Source of the DNA: Candidatus Bathyarchaeota archaeon
GTDB taxonomy: Archaea; Thermoproteota; Bathyarchaeia; 40CM-2-53-6; DTDX01
Direction of reading: 5' to 3'
NCBI GenBank assembly: GCA_018396775.1
Contig: JAGTRF010000012.1
Coordinates: 1 to 56,139, forward strand
Length of the DNA stretch: 56,139 nt
Shown: positions 36,486 to 45,481 of the stretch, one piece after another
Layout of the letters: each line of letters opens with the position of its first letter
Numbering within the stretch: the first letter of the stretch is position 1
Notes under the pieces: generated by a model
What the model was told of the DNA's origin: nothing
Database searches by the model: none
The model's input: the letters and a program-made list of their open reading frames with translations, nothing else
Made by a program: the position numbers and the translations under genes

Positions 36486-37236
36486 AGGGTAAATCAAGAT
36501 TTAAATCCAGCTTTTCTTCTTTGCTTGTTGATTCAGGTTCCATATTGAAAAGTTGAAGTGAAAACACATTATTTCTATTTTTTAACTCTTCGAAAGAGTT
36601 GAAGCCAGTTAATATTAAAAAAGCTTTTAGGGAATTCGATTTAGATTTCTTTAATTTAAAGCTACAATATACATGTGCGTTTTGATTGTTTAAAGCATCA
36701 TGCAATACTTCAATAGCTCGAGAAACTTCAAGATTAGATAAAGGAAAGCTAGATTGCATATGAATAATTGCGGCTTTAGCTGAATTTAAATGTACATTTG
36801 AAATTTCTCTTAAAGCGTTTCTAACAGATTCATCTATTTTAAAAGTTGATTTTGATTTTCCAAAGCTTGCTACAGCCACTTTTCCAAGAGCTAAAATGCT
36901 TTTAAAATCTTCAAAGCTAAAGTAGGATGAATTAAAAATTTCTTGAAAAAGATTTTTTAAAGACGCTTTTTTAAGCATAAAATTAAATCTGCTTGAACCA
37001 TTAACTAATATAATTAAATCTAAAAAGTTCTTTAGTTTAATTAACCAAGATTCATCACATTCATTAAGGTTACAAGAAATTACACCAATAACAAGTTTAC
37101 CTGAGTGAAGCGAAGATGGAAACTGCCCACAAAAAGAAATGACATCAATAAGATTTAAAGATGGAAAGTTTATAAGCGTTTCATTTAAAATACTTAATGT
37201 TTCTCTTTGAATAAATTTAGGAAACTCATTTTGCAA
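36475..37236 (-). CDS. FtsZ/tubulin-like protein lacking the GTPase domain
   Basis: This 253-residue protein aligns by eye with FtsZ only from about E. coli residue 130 onward: LVIGVISCNLNE...LIILVNG resembles TVAVVTKPFNFEG...LITIPND, EDFKSILALGKVAVASFG resembles ADVRTVMSEMGYAMMGSG, and the C-terminal domain includes AAIIHMQSSFPLSNLEVSRAIEVL (FtsZ GVLVNITAGFDLRLDE...) and KAFLILTGF (RVTVVATGI). The N-terminal GTP-binding loops (GGGTGTG) are absent; of the catalytic T7 Asn/Asp/Asp only Asp110 remains. The last residues KLDLNLDLPSID recall an FtsZ tail peptide. It cannot be a GTPase on its own. A non-polymerising FtsZ partner is possible. No upstream gene fragment supplies the missing half. Confidence 0.6.
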   Translation of the reverse strand: MQNEFPKFIQRETLSILNETLINFPSLNLIDVISFCGQFPSSLHSGKLVIGVISCNLNECDESWLIKLKNFLDLIILVNGSSRFNFMLKKASLKNLFQEIFNSSYFSFEDFKSILALGKVAVASFGKSKSTFKIDESVRNALREISNVHLNSAKAAIIHMQSSFPLSNLEVSRAIEVLHDALNNQNAHVYCSFKLKKSKSNSLKAFLILTGFNSFEELKNRNNVFSLQLFNMEPESTSKEEKLDLNLDLPSID

Positions 37237-37465
37237 AATGAAGGGATTGCCCTCCTTTTATTTTTTAGTTAAAAATAAAAGGAATGAATTATTATTGTGG
37301 TTTTTATGTATATAGGTTATAGTAATTTTCTTGTAATTTTCATGTATTACATTAAAGCGATATTTATAATTGCAAGCTCAATTTAAAAAAGAAAATTTTA
37401 CATGAAAAATGAAATTTCAAGAATAATTTTACGTTGTTAAGTTAATTAAACATGTTATGTTTAAA

Positions 37466-38743
37466 TTAAAGCAATTCCCCAATTAAATATCTTTCATAAG
37501 CTGAAACAATTTTAACATTAAGCTTTAACCCTAACAAGTTTTCATCAGAGGCTATTAAAACCTTTTTATAATTTAAGGTTCTACCAATATAAGTTCCTCT
37601 GCTTGATTGTTCAGAAACAATTATAGATTCTGTTTTCCCTATAAAGCTTAAGTTTTTCTCTAAAGTTATTTTTGAAGAAATCTTCGATAAAAATCTTGAT
37701 CTTTCAGCAACTATTTTAGATGGAAGCTGTTTAAGAAGCGAAGCTTCTGTTCTAGGTCTATAAGTAAACTTTGAAATATTAGTCACATCAGGTTTAATTT
37801 CATTTAAAAGATTTAAAGTTAATTTAAAATCTTCGCTTGTTTCAGTTGGATACCCAACTATAATATCGGTTGCTATAGATAAGTTTTTAATTTCATCTTT
37901 TAACTCTTTAACAACCTCTTTAAACTCTTCAACTGTGTAAAATCTATTCATATCTTTTAAAATTTTGTTTGAACCTGACTGCACTGGAATATGCGCAAAC
38001 TTAAAAATTTTCTCGTTTTTATAAATATTTTTAAGCTCATCAATCATTTCTAAAGCATAAGAAGGATTCATCATTCCAATTCTTACTCTAAACTCGTATG
38101 GTAAATCAATTATTTCATTAAGCAAGTTAATCAGATTAACGCCTAAATCTTTTCCATATGCTCCAACATCTTGAGCAGTTAACCAAACTTCAACAACACC
38201 ATTTTTTAAAGCCTCTTTAACTTTAGTTAAAATATCTTCAATAGAATAAGAATAAAGTTTTCCACGAGCAAATCTAGTGCAACAATAAGCGCATGAACCG
38301 AGACAGCCTTCAGCTATTTGAATAATTTCAATATATTTATTAAGTCTAATCTTTGGAAAGCTAAGCTTAATTAATGGTTGAGAAGTGAAGAAAAATTTTT
38401 TTGAGAGGGTTTTTGAAGCTTCAATAGCAGCTAAGATTTTATCTATAGAATATGGATCCATAAAAACAGCGTTTGGTGAAGATTTCATTAAATTATTTAA
38501 ATCGATTTTTGGAAGACACCCTGAGACTATTAATGGTTTATTTAACTTTGATAAAGCGGTAAGCCTTTGCAAAATTTTATCTTCAGTAGCTTTCTTTACA
38601 CCGCATGTATGAATAAGTAGAATTTCAGCTTTTTCAGGGGTGCTTGAAAAACTGTATCCCGCCTTACTTAAGATTCCAAGCATAACTTCTAAATCAAATT
38701 TATTCGCAGCGCACCCGTAAAACTCAAAATAAACTTTATTCAA
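37466..38743 (-). CDS. MtaB/CDKAL1-type tRNA methylthiotransferase
   Basis: This 425-residue radical SAM enzyme converts t6A37 to ms2t6A37 in tRNA. The N-terminal cluster uses C11, C47 and C76; the radical SAM cluster is C147, C151 and C154 (CLGSCAYC), and a C-terminal TRAM domain (about 360-425) binds RNA. It connects to the Cgi121 gene, since KEOPS makes the t6A substrate. MtaB rather than MiaB follows from the archaeal context. Confidence 0.92.
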   Translation of the reverse strand: MNKVYFEFYGCAANKFDLEVMLGILSKAGYSFSSTPEKAEILLIHTCGVKKATEDKILQRLTALSKLNKPLIVSGCLPKIDLNNLMKSSPNAVFMDPYSIDKILAAIEASKTLSKKFFFTSQPLIKLSFPKIRLNKYIEIIQIAEGCLGSCAYCCTRFARGKLYSYSIEDILTKVKEALKNGVVEVWLTAQDVGAYGKDLGVNLINLLNEIIDLPYEFRVRIGMMNPSYALEMIDELKNIYKNEKIFKFAHIPVQSGSNKILKDMNRFYTVEEFKEVVKELKDEIKNLSIATDIIVGYPTETSEDFKLTLNLLNEIKPDVTNISKFTYRPRTEASLLKQLPSKIVAERSRFLSKISSKITLEKNLSFIGKTESIIVSEQSSRGTYIGRTLNYKKVLIASDENLLGLKLNVKIVSAYERYLIGELL

Positions 38744-38770
38744 GCCTTTTCAATATTAAAATTACTTTAT

Positions 38771-39049
38771 TCACCCGCCTCCTACCGGAGGCAAAATAAC
38801 GAAGACGTTATTTTCATTTAGCTTCGTTTCTAAATTATTTAAAGAGTAAATGTTTACACCATCTAATAGCATAATCAAACGGTCACTTACAGCTCCATTA
38901 AAAACTATATCTTTAAATTTTTTTCCATATTTCTCTGCTAAAGCTTCAAGCAAATCTTTTACTGTAGCGCCTTCCTTAACTTCAAGCTCTTCTTCTCTCT
39001 TATTAGTTAGCTCTCTAAATATAGCAAAGTATTTTACTTTCACCTTCAA
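38771..39049 (-). CDS. MoaD/ThiS-family ubiquitin-like sulfur carrier
   Basis: This 92-residue beta-grasp protein (VKVKYFAIFRELTNKREEEL..., ending ILPPVGGG) has the C-terminal Gly-Gly needed for adenylation and thiocarboxylate formation. It could serve molybdopterin synthesis, tRNA thiolation or protein conjugation as an archaeal SAMP. It lies 27 nt upstream of the MtaB gene in the same direction. Confidence 0.88.
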   Translation of the reverse strand: MKVKVKYFAIFRELTNKREEELEVKEGATVKDLLEALAEKYGKKFKDIVFNGAVSDRLIMLLDGVNIYSLNNLETKLNENNVFVILPPVGGG

Positions 39050-39228
39050 GATGAAAAGCCTCCAAATTATATTGCATGTAAGGAAAGAATAGCAATAAGG
39101 TAATATTTTAGTTTTTTGTTAAAAATGCGTTTTATATTTATATAAGTAAAATAATATAAGAAATACCAAATATTTATATTTTATAAGCTCCTTATTTCTT
39201 GCAGGAAGCTAAGGAGAGTTTTAATTAA

Positions 39229-39774
39229 TTGTTTGAAAATATTATTCTTCAAGCGGGTGGTTCAAGCTTAATTTTGCTTTTACCACTTCTTATATGCTGC
39301 ATGCTGCCGCTTTTAACTCGATTATTTCAAAAACCAGTTTCATCAAGCTTAGCAACCACAGAAACAGACGTTTGGTTTACATCTTACAGAATTGATGAAG
39401 CTTTTGAAGCTGTAAAAAACCATGTTTTCTCTTGGAGAACTCGAGAAGAAGTTAAACCATCAAGCAAATTTTCAATTTTTAAAAATAAAACTCCACCTGA
39501 AAGATTTATTACTTCAGAAAGTATACCTCCAAGATTGATTAAATTTTCTGATCCAATTGAAGGAAATGTAACTTTTGAGTTTACTGAAACTGAACCTGGC
39601 GGAACAGCTATAAGAGTTAATTATTACCCAATCTTGAAAGATAAAATTCAAAGGATGAGAGCAAGCTTTCCGCTTAAAATCCCTTTTACAGCTGGATTAC
39701 CATGCTCAGCTTGCGGAAAACCAGTGCTTCCAGATTTTAAGGTATGCCCATTTTGTGGAGAAAAGTTAAAGTGA
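39229..39774 (+). CDS. membrane-anchored protein with a zinc-ribbon tail
   Basis: This 181-residue protein starts with TTG at 39229 (AAGGAGAG upstream). It has an N-terminal hydrophobic segment (about 11-33), a beta-rich central region (about 45-150) with SRPBCC-like character such as FEFTETEPGGTAIRVNYYP, and a C-terminal zinc ribbon CSACGKP...CPFCGE. The next gene starts within its stop codon. Function unknown. Confidence 0.7.
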   Translation: MFENIILQAGGSSLILLLPLLICCMLPLLTRLFQKPVSSSLATTETDVWFTSYRIDEAFEAVKNHVFSWRTREEVKPSSKFSIFKNKTPPERFITSESIPPRLIKFSDPIEGNVTFEFTETEPGGTAIRVNYYPILKDKIQRMRASFPLKIPFTAGLPCSACGKPVLPDFKVCPFCGEKLK

Positions 39775-40193
39775 ATTATTTAATTGATTGGGAGCTGCTG
39801 CTTTCTCATTCCCATTGGGTAACAATTAATTTTAACGGTAAACAAGTTAAACTATGCGCTCGATGCTTTGGGACAGTTATAGGTTTTTTAACAATATTCT
39901 TGACGTTATCCTTAATTGAATTTAAAGCTTCATCAAGTTTTCTTTCTTTTTGCATTGTTTTAGCTTCACCAAGCATGGTAGATTGGTTAACTCAAACTTG
40001 GGGGCTTAGAAGCAGCAGAAACGATTTAAGATTAATTACAGGTTTTATGAATGGGTTCAGCATAGCTTTACTTTATTTTCTTCCTTTATCATTTGCTTTA
40101 AAGCTTAAAGCACTTCTTTATACTCTAGCTTTTATATTCATTCTTGGTTTTATTGGAAAGATGTTAAAGCAAAACAGGTTTTTTTATAAGTGA
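39771..40193 (+). CDS. DUF2085-like membrane protein
   Basis: About 140 residues with four hydrophobic segments and the family-like blocks LCARCFGTVIGF and DWLTQTWGLRSSRNDLR. The GTG at 39771 overlaps the TGA of the previous gene; an ATG at 39744 in frame is less likely. Coupled translation with the zinc-ribbon protein suggests a membrane complex. Role unknown. Confidence 0.75.
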   Translation: MNYLIDWELLLSHSHWVTINFNGKQVKLCARCFGTVIGFLTIFLTLSLIEFKASSSFLSFCIVLASPSMVDWLTQTWGLRSSRNDLRLITGFMNGFSIALLYFLPLSFALKLKALLYTLAFIFILGFIGKMLKQNRFFYK

Positions 40194-40241
40194 AAAAGCT
40201 TATATTAAATTGCTTAAGCATTAGTAGCGAAGGGAAATTTT

Positions 40242-40499
40242 ATGGAAGAAAAAGAGTATGAATGCGTTTATGGTTTAGGGGAGTGCCCAGTTTTAACCGC
40301 GTTAAATGCGCATGTAAAGCTTTTTGAACAAAGGATAAAAATTATGCCTGCTGAACCTGAAGCTGCAACATTAAGTCAAATGATTCAACCTATTATGCAG
40401 CTTTTCACGAATGTTAATGCTCAATTACCTGCTTTTTGCGCTAACTGTCCAAAAAGAATAGTTGAAATTCAAAGACAGCTTAAAAAACTTGAAAAATAA
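40242..40499 (+). CDS. small cysteine-containing hypothetical protein
   Basis: This 85-residue soluble protein starts with MEEKEYECVYGLGECPVL and ends CANCPKRIVEIQRQLKKLEK. Two Cys in the N-terminal part and a CANC pair could bind metal. It has a start ATG at 40242 and is followed by the tes promoter. No family recognised. Confidence 0.65.
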   Translation: MEEKEYECVYGLGECPVLTALNAHVKLFEQRIKIMPAEPEAATLSQMIQPIMQLFTNVNAQLPAFCANCPKRIVEIQRQLKKLEK

Positions 40500-40512
40500 A
40501 GTTAACCTAAAC

Positions 40513-40521
40513 TTTTATATA
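40513..40521 (+). promoter_or_regulatory. TATA box of the tes-like gene
   Basis: TTTTATATA lies about 93-101 nt before the TTG at 40614; transcription would start near 40543, inside the palindrome described next. Confidence 0.5.
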
Positions 40522-40538
40522 CTTCCTTATATAGGTAA

Positions 40539-40570
40539 TAATAATTAACAGTGTTAATTGTTAATTATTA
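40539..40570 (+). promoter_or_regulatory. perfect 12-bp inverted repeat over the predicted start site
   Basis: Arms TAATAATTAACA and TGTTAATTATTA flank an 8-base spacer (GTGTTAAT). The repeat sits on the predicted transcription start and is a candidate repressor operator, or a stem-loop in the leader. Confidence 0.5.
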
Positions 40571-40613
40571 CTAATTTATAGTTTAATATTCTTCTAAAAA
40601 GGTGATTTAACTG

Positions 40614-42143
40614 TTGAAGAATAAATTAAGCGGCGAAAGTGTATCGCTTAAGGTTTTAAGAGAAACTAAAAGTTTATGCCCTATTTGCCTTCAAGTTGTT
40701 TCAGCAAAAGTTTTTGTTGATGAAAGCAATATTGTTAAGATAGGTAAAACATGCGTGAAGCATGGTTACTTTGAAGATACATATACTTTCTCTAAATTAG
40801 ATAAGTATTTATGGGCTGAAAAATATGCTTGTGAAGGAACTAAAATAATTAATCCTAGAACTAAAACAGTTAACGGTTGTCCCTATGATTGTGGAATTTG
40901 CCCTGAGCATAAATCTCATACAGTATTAGCGATTATTGATGTTACTAATCGCTGTAATCTTAAATGCCCAATTTGCTTTGCTAATGCAGCTACAACTGGA
41001 TATATATATGAGCCTACAAGAGAGCAAATAAAAGACGTATTGATTAATTTAAGAAGGAATCAACCGGTAGCACCTTCAGCGCTTCAATTTAGCGGTGGAG
41101 AACCAACTGTAAGAGATGATTTACCAGAATTAATAAAAATGGCTAAGGATGCTGGTTTTAACCACGTTGAAGTAAACACTAATGGTGTAAGATTTGCTAA
41201 CGACTTAAACTTCTTTAAAGAATGCCTTGAAGCTGGAATGAGCACTATCTACTTGCAATTTGATGGTTTAAATGATGAAATCTTTAAGGAAGTCCGTGGA
41301 GTCCCATTAAAAACTGTAAAAATAAAGGTTATAGAAAATGCTAGAAATATAGGTTTAAAAAGTATAGTTTTGGTTGTGACTTTAGTTAAAGGCTTTAATG
41401 ATAATCAACTTGGAGATATTTTAAGATTTGCATTAAACAACTCTGATGTAATAAGATGCATTAATGTTCAACCTGTATCAATTACAGGGCGAATAGAAAA
41501 AGAGGAGAGAGAGAAGATGCGGATAAACACATCTGATTTTATGGAGCTTATTGAAAAACAATCAAATGGGTTGGTGAAAGCTGAAGATTTCAGACCTGTT
41601 CCCTGCGTTATTCCATTATCTAAAGCTGTTGGAGCGTTAAAAAATAAGCATTACGTAGAGTTTTCAACAGCTCCTTGGTGCGGTGTAGCAACATTTTTAG
41701 TTAAAAGCGGTGAAGAGTGGGTTCCAATCACAAGATTAGCTAATGTAGATAAATTTTTTGAAGCTATGGAAAAAGCTTATAAAGATGCTTTAAATGGAAG
41801 GAAGCTTATAGCTAAGCTTAGGTTAATTTCATCATTAAAGTATGTAAAAACGAAGCTTATTAAAGAAGCGGTTTGGCCTGTTCTTAAAGAAGGAAATTAC
41901 AATGCGCTTGGAAACTTTATGCAAAAAGTGTTGATGATTGGATGCATGCATTTTATGGACCCATACAACTTTGATTTAGATAGAATGCAAAAATGCACTA
42001 TTCACTATGGTTTACCTGATGGAACAATAAGGCCTTTCTGCGCTTACAACTCTATTCATAGAAGCGAAGTGGAAAGAAAATTCTCAGTTCCATATTCAGA
42101 GTGGATGAAGAATAAACAGCTTCAAGCTTATGCTTCATCTTAA
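40614..42143 (+). CDS. tes: Tes-like radical SAM enzyme (tetraether lipid synthase family)
   Basis: This 509-residue radical SAM enzyme has an N-terminal CPIC (22-25), a CxxH (47-50), CPYDCGIC (89-96), and the radical SAM CNLKCPIC (114-121). This cysteine pattern and length match the archaeal Tes group, which joins two diether lipids into membrane-spanning tetraethers by carbon-carbon coupling. Related family members exist with other roles, so activity is probable but not proven. TTG start follows AAGGTGAT. Confidence 0.8.
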   Translation: MKNKLSGESVSLKVLRETKSLCPICLQVVSAKVFVDESNIVKIGKTCVKHGYFEDTYTFSKLDKYLWAEKYACEGTKIINPRTKTVNGCPYDCGICPEHKSHTVLAIIDVTNRCNLKCPICFANAATTGYIYEPTREQIKDVLINLRRNQPVAPSALQFSGGEPTVRDDLPELIKMAKDAGFNHVEVNTNGVRFANDLNFFKECLEAGMSTIYLQFDGLNDEIFKEVRGVPLKTVKIKVIENARNIGLKSIVLVVTLVKGFNDNQLGDILRFALNNSDVIRCINVQPVSITGRIEKEEREKMRINTSDFMELIEKQSNGLVKAEDFRPVPCVIPLSKAVGALKNKHYVEFSTAPWCGVATFLVKSGEEWVPITRLANVDKFFEAMEKAYKDALNGRKLIAKLRLISSLKYVKTKLIKEAVWPVLKEGNYNALGNFMQKVLMIGCMHFMDPYNFDLDRMQKCTIHYGLPDGTIRPFCAYNSIHRSEVERKFSVPYSEWMKNKQLQAYASS

Positions 42144-42173
42144 TCTTGCGCTTTTGAAAAACCTAACCCTTAA

Positions 42174-43328
42174 CTATCTAATGTGAATTTCAACAGAATC
42201 TCCATCTTTTAATAAATGGTTTAAACCAACTTTTTCTCCAGGAAATTTACTGCTTGGACCCCAAACCTTTGCATATTTAAAATTTTTATATAATTCGCTG
42301 TGAATTTCTTTAGCTAAATCACCTATTGTGGCGCCTTCCTTTAAAATTACAGGTTCCTTTGAAGCTTCCTTTTCATTAGGTTCCTTTGTGTAAACTCTAA
42401 TTATTTCAAGTTTTTTAACTAAGGCTTCTCCAATTTTTTCAAGCCCTTTCCTAAACAAACATGATATAGTTATGATTGGTACATCATCAGTTAAATCTTT
42501 AACTTCAATTAATTTTTCTTCAGAAATATTTTCGCATTTATTAACTAATATTACAGTAGGTTTATATTCGTTTGAAAGCTCTAAAAGATAATTTTCTATT
42601 TCTTCAAGAGAAGCTTCACCCCATATTTTAACGATTCCTTTCCTAACCCCATAGCTTAAAAGCAGCTTTTTAACATCTTCAATTACGCATCCATTAAGCT
42701 TACCGAAAACTGCTATTTGAAGACCTCCTTTAGCATCTTTATCCATTTCAATTTTTGATTTAAGTTTCTTAATAGATATTCTAGATTTCTCTAATTCCTT
42801 AAGAATAATTTTAAGTTGAGTATATGGATTGTTTAAAGCGTCAACCATTAAAATTAATCCATCAGCTTTTTTAGCTAAAGCTAATTGCATAGAGTTTGAA
42901 GACCCGGGAGTTAATGCTGGAGCCTCAATTAATTGAAGATGAATATCTTTAACATCCATTACTCCAGGAGCGGGTTCAGCAGTAAAGTAAGGTCTAGAAT
43001 CTATTCCAGGATTCGCATTTGTTAAAGCTGAAAGTAAACTGCTTTTACCAACGTTAGTTAACCCTAAAATAATTATTTGAGCTGCAGCACCTTCTTTATC
43101 AATAAGATAAAAAGGTTTAACACCTTTTTTACTTCGCTTTCGTTCTTCTAACTCAACTTTTAATAAAGCAATTTTTCTTTTAATTTGAGCTCTAAGTTTT
43201 TCATTACCTTTATGCTTTGGTATTGAAGAAAGAAACTCTTGAAGAGCTTTAAGCTTTTCTTCAGGATCCTTAGCTAAAACAACTTTATTCCACTTAGATT
43301 TCGCTTCAGCTGTAAGATTAGCTGGCAC
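42174..43328 (-). CDS. TGS-domain GTP-binding protein (Obg/DRG type)
   Basis: This 384-residue translation-type GTPase has G1 GLTNVGKSS (89-97), an NKCE G4 motif (about 257-260), and a C-terminal TGS domain (about 310-384). The G3 segment (VKDIHLQLIEAPAL, about 127-140) has EAPAL in place of DTPG, a departure seen in some DRG-like proteins. Role in ribosome function is inferred. It converges with tes. Confidence 0.88.
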   Translation of the reverse strand: MPANLTAEAKSKWNKVVLAKDPEEKLKALQEFLSSIPKHKGNEKLRAQIKRKIALLKVELEERKRSKKGVKPFYLIDKEGAAAQIIILGLTNVGKSSLLSALTNANPGIDSRPYFTAEPAPGVMDVKDIHLQLIEAPALTPGSSNSMQLALAKKADGLILMVDALNNPYTQLKIILKELEKSRISIKKLKSKIEMDKDAKGGLQIAVFGKLNGCVIEDVKKLLLSYGVRKGIVKIWGEASLEEIENYLLELSNEYKPTVILVNKCENISEEKLIEVKDLTDDVPIITISCLFRKGLEKIGEALVKKLEIIRVYTKEPNEKEASKEPVILKEGATIGDLAKEIHSELYKNFKYAKVWGPSSKFPGEKVGLNHLLKDGDSVEIHIR

Positions 43329-43423
43329 AATCTACACCTAAAAAATTCTTTATTTAAATAAAGCGAAACTTATTTTTATATTTTTTCAATTAAAAGAAAA
43401 ATTAGTTTAAAATATGTTTTATA

Positions 43424-43750
43424 TCAATGCAAATCCAAATAAACTATAAATGAAAGCAAAGTTAAGGCTATAATTAAACAAAATAAGTTTAAACCAAAAG
43501 AGTCTTTAAAGCCATAGCGCATTAAAGCAAATTTTAAGTTTATCGCGAAATGAATTGAAAATAAAAGCATTATAGGTAAATCAAGCTGAGTATGAAGCAA
43601 CACTCCTAAAACAATTAAATTACCTCTACCTCTACCTCGATGAAAACCTTTAACATTCATGTAACCGCTTATCATCATTGCAAGAAATAATGCTGCTAAA
43701 ACCCAAGCAACTACTCTATCAAGCTTCTTTAGAAAAATGTTTAATTTCAA
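43424..43750 (-). CDS. three-helix membrane protein
   Basis: This 108-residue protein has three hydrophobic segments (about 14-29, 52-68 and 83-106) and histidines H50 to H69 in HTQLDLPIMLLFSIHFAINL that might bind haem; a DUF4405-like membrane fold is possible. It is downstream of the SagB-type nitroreductase gene with a 36-nt gap, suggesting a linked electron-transfer role. Not firmly assigned. Confidence 0.6.
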   Translation of the reverse strand: MKLNIFLKKLDRVVAWVLAALFLAMMISGYMNVKGFHRGRGRGNLIVLGVLLHTQLDLPIMLLFSIHFAINLKFALMRYGFKDSFGLNLFCLIIALTLLSFIVYLDLH

Positions 43751-43786
43751 TTTTAATCACTTGCCTTATAAAAATTAAAATTGCTT

Positions 43787-44536
43787 TTATTTTCGTCCAA
43801 CAGGCATTATATATAAAGGTTTTTGTTCTTTAGGAAGATTTAAAACTTTTTGAACAAGCTCATCGCTGAAAGCTCCAACAACCACCGTCCCTAAACCTAA
43901 AGCTGTTGCTTGCAAATAAATATTTTCTCCTATATGCCCAGCCTCCATATGTACATATCTAACACCTCTATCTCCATAAACTCGTGTTGTTCGTTCATAA
44001 ACCGCCGCCAAAATAATATTTACTGGTGCGGTTTTCACCCATCGTTGATCTAAAGCTGCTGAAGCTAAATTAGCTCTAAAATCACCTTCAAAAAGAAGCT
44101 TTAACTCATGAGTTAAAGGATTATAATGGTAAATTCCAGCATTTAACCCTACTACGCTATTGCTTCCTAAAACTACGTAAACCTCTAAGGGGTAAGTTGC
44201 ACCTGCTGAGGGAGCAGCTCTAAACCTTGTTTTTAAATCAGTAATTCCTTGAGCAGCCCACAACAATTGAGATAATTGTTGAAAGGTTAAAGGCTCGTTA
44301 GAGTAATCTCTTATAGATCTACGCTTAGCTATAGCTTCTTCAACGCTCATAAATCCAGTAAGGATAGGGTTTTCTAAAGATTTAACTTGATTAACTATTT
44401 TTTCGGTAAAAGGTTGCTGCTTAAAATATTTTTGAAAACTATATATAATTGAAGCAGTAGAGGCTGCAGCAATACTTAAGATGACCCCAACAAACTTGCG
44501 TCTATCAACTTTCTTAAATAAACCTTTATTCATCAC
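43787..44536 (-). CDS. SagB-type nitroreductase with N-terminal export/anchor signal
   Basis: This 249-residue FMN-dependent oxidoreductase has a twin-arginine-like start DRRKFVGVI (R12-R13) and a hydrophobic run to about residue 33, so it is probably exported or membrane-tethered. The catalytic domain has RRSIRDYSNEPL (73-84), GATYPLEVYVVLG and ALGLGTVVVGAF. SagB/ThcOx relatives act on peptides or small molecules. Substrate unknown. Confidence 0.85.
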   Translation of the reverse strand: MMNKGLFKKVDRRKFVGVILSIAAASTASIIYSFQKYFKQQPFTEKIVNQVKSLENPILTGFMSVEEAIAKRRSIRDYSNEPLTFQQLSQLLWAAQGITDLKTRFRAAPSAGATYPLEVYVVLGSNSVVGLNAGIYHYNPLTHELKLLFEGDFRANLASAALDQRWVKTAPVNIILAAVYERTTRVYGDRGVRYVHMEAGHIGENIYLQATALGLGTVVVGAFSDELVQKVLNLPKEQKPLYIMPVGRK

Positions 44537-44695
44537 ATATTCTTCCCTTGCTTAGTATATAAGAATATAACGCTTTAAAAACCTAAAATATTATTAACCA
44601 AAACTTAGTTAAATTTTACAATTTAAAGTGGCGTGAAAATTAAAAAATATTTGAAGCATTAAAAAAGTTGGATAGTATAATTGCCTGCGGAGTAA

Positions 44696-44884
44696 TTGAT
44701 GAAAAAAGAAACTTTAAATGGAGAATCCCCTTTCAGCGATGCAAGCCAAATAATCATGGTTATAAAGGGGTATATCGTGGCTTCAAAAAATCTCCCTGAA
44801 ATTTTACTTAAACAAATCGAAGATTTAATATTAAAAATCTTTAAGGTTTTACTAAGATTTAAAAGAGAGAAAATAACAAGATAA
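44696..44884 (+). CDS. possible 62-residue small protein upstream of lemA
   Basis: An open frame from TTG at 44696 (or ATG at 44699) to 44884 lies 20 nt before lemA in the same direction. It has a hydrophobic stretch (about 17-29) and a basic end. A GGAG precedes the start. No homologue is recognised; it may be only a leader or chance frame. Confidence 0.35.
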   Translation: MMKKETLNGESPFSDASQIIMVIKGYIVASKNLPEILLKQIEDLILKIFKVLLRFKREKITR

Positions 44885-44904
44885 ATAGAAGGGGGAATTA
44901 AAGA

Positions 44905-45468
44905 TTGAATTGGATTTTACTGATGTTGATAATCGCGATAGTCATCATTGTGATAGCTTTTATCTCATATTTTATATCGATATATAATAGGTTTTATAGT
45001 TTAAAAAATTCAGCTGAAGCAACTTTAGGTCAAATTAGAGTTGCTATGAAGAAAAGGCTTGATATGATTGAGCAGTTGCTAGAATCTGTTAAAAGCTATG
45101 CTAAATTTGAGAAAGAAGTTTTAGAGAGGGTTACAAGTTTAAGAAGTGAAGTTTTTAAGGTTGGAGCTGAAGGTTTAAGGGAGGTTGACCGTGAGTCTAG
45201 AAGGATTTTAGGTGGAATATTGGCTGTAGCTGAAAGCTACCCAGATTTAAAAACATCAAATACCGTGTCAACCCTTATGGATGCTGTTAAAAACGTTGAA
45301 GATGAAATTGCTAGACAAAGATACACCTATAATAATATAGCTCAAGAATATAATATAATGCAGGATGTTGTTCCATCAAAGTTTATAGCTAAAGCCATTG
45401 GTCTTCCTAGAATGGAATATTTAAAGTTTGAAGAAGAAGTTGAAAAACCTCCTAAAATCGAGTTTTAA
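44905..45468 (+). CDS. lemA: LemA-family membrane protein
   Basis: This 187-residue LemA protein has an N-terminal transmembrane segment (about 3-27) and the coiled-coil-like [27 protein letters not shown] block with a C-terminal region [27 protein letters not shown]. Function in the envelope is not settled. It is 13 nt upstream of the DUF2207 gene, its usual partner. TTG start follows GGGGGAA. Confidence 0.92.
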   Translation: MNWILLMLIIAIVIIVIAFISYFISIYNRFYSLKNSAEATLGQIRVAMKKRLDMIEQLLESVKSYAKFEKEVLERVTSLRSEVFKVGAEGLREVDRESRRILGGILAVAESYPDLKTSNTVSTLMDAVKNVEDEIARQRYTYNNIAQEYNIMQDVVPSKFIAKAIGLPRMEYLKFEEEVEKPPKIEF

Positions 45469-45481
45469 AGGTTAAAGAAGC

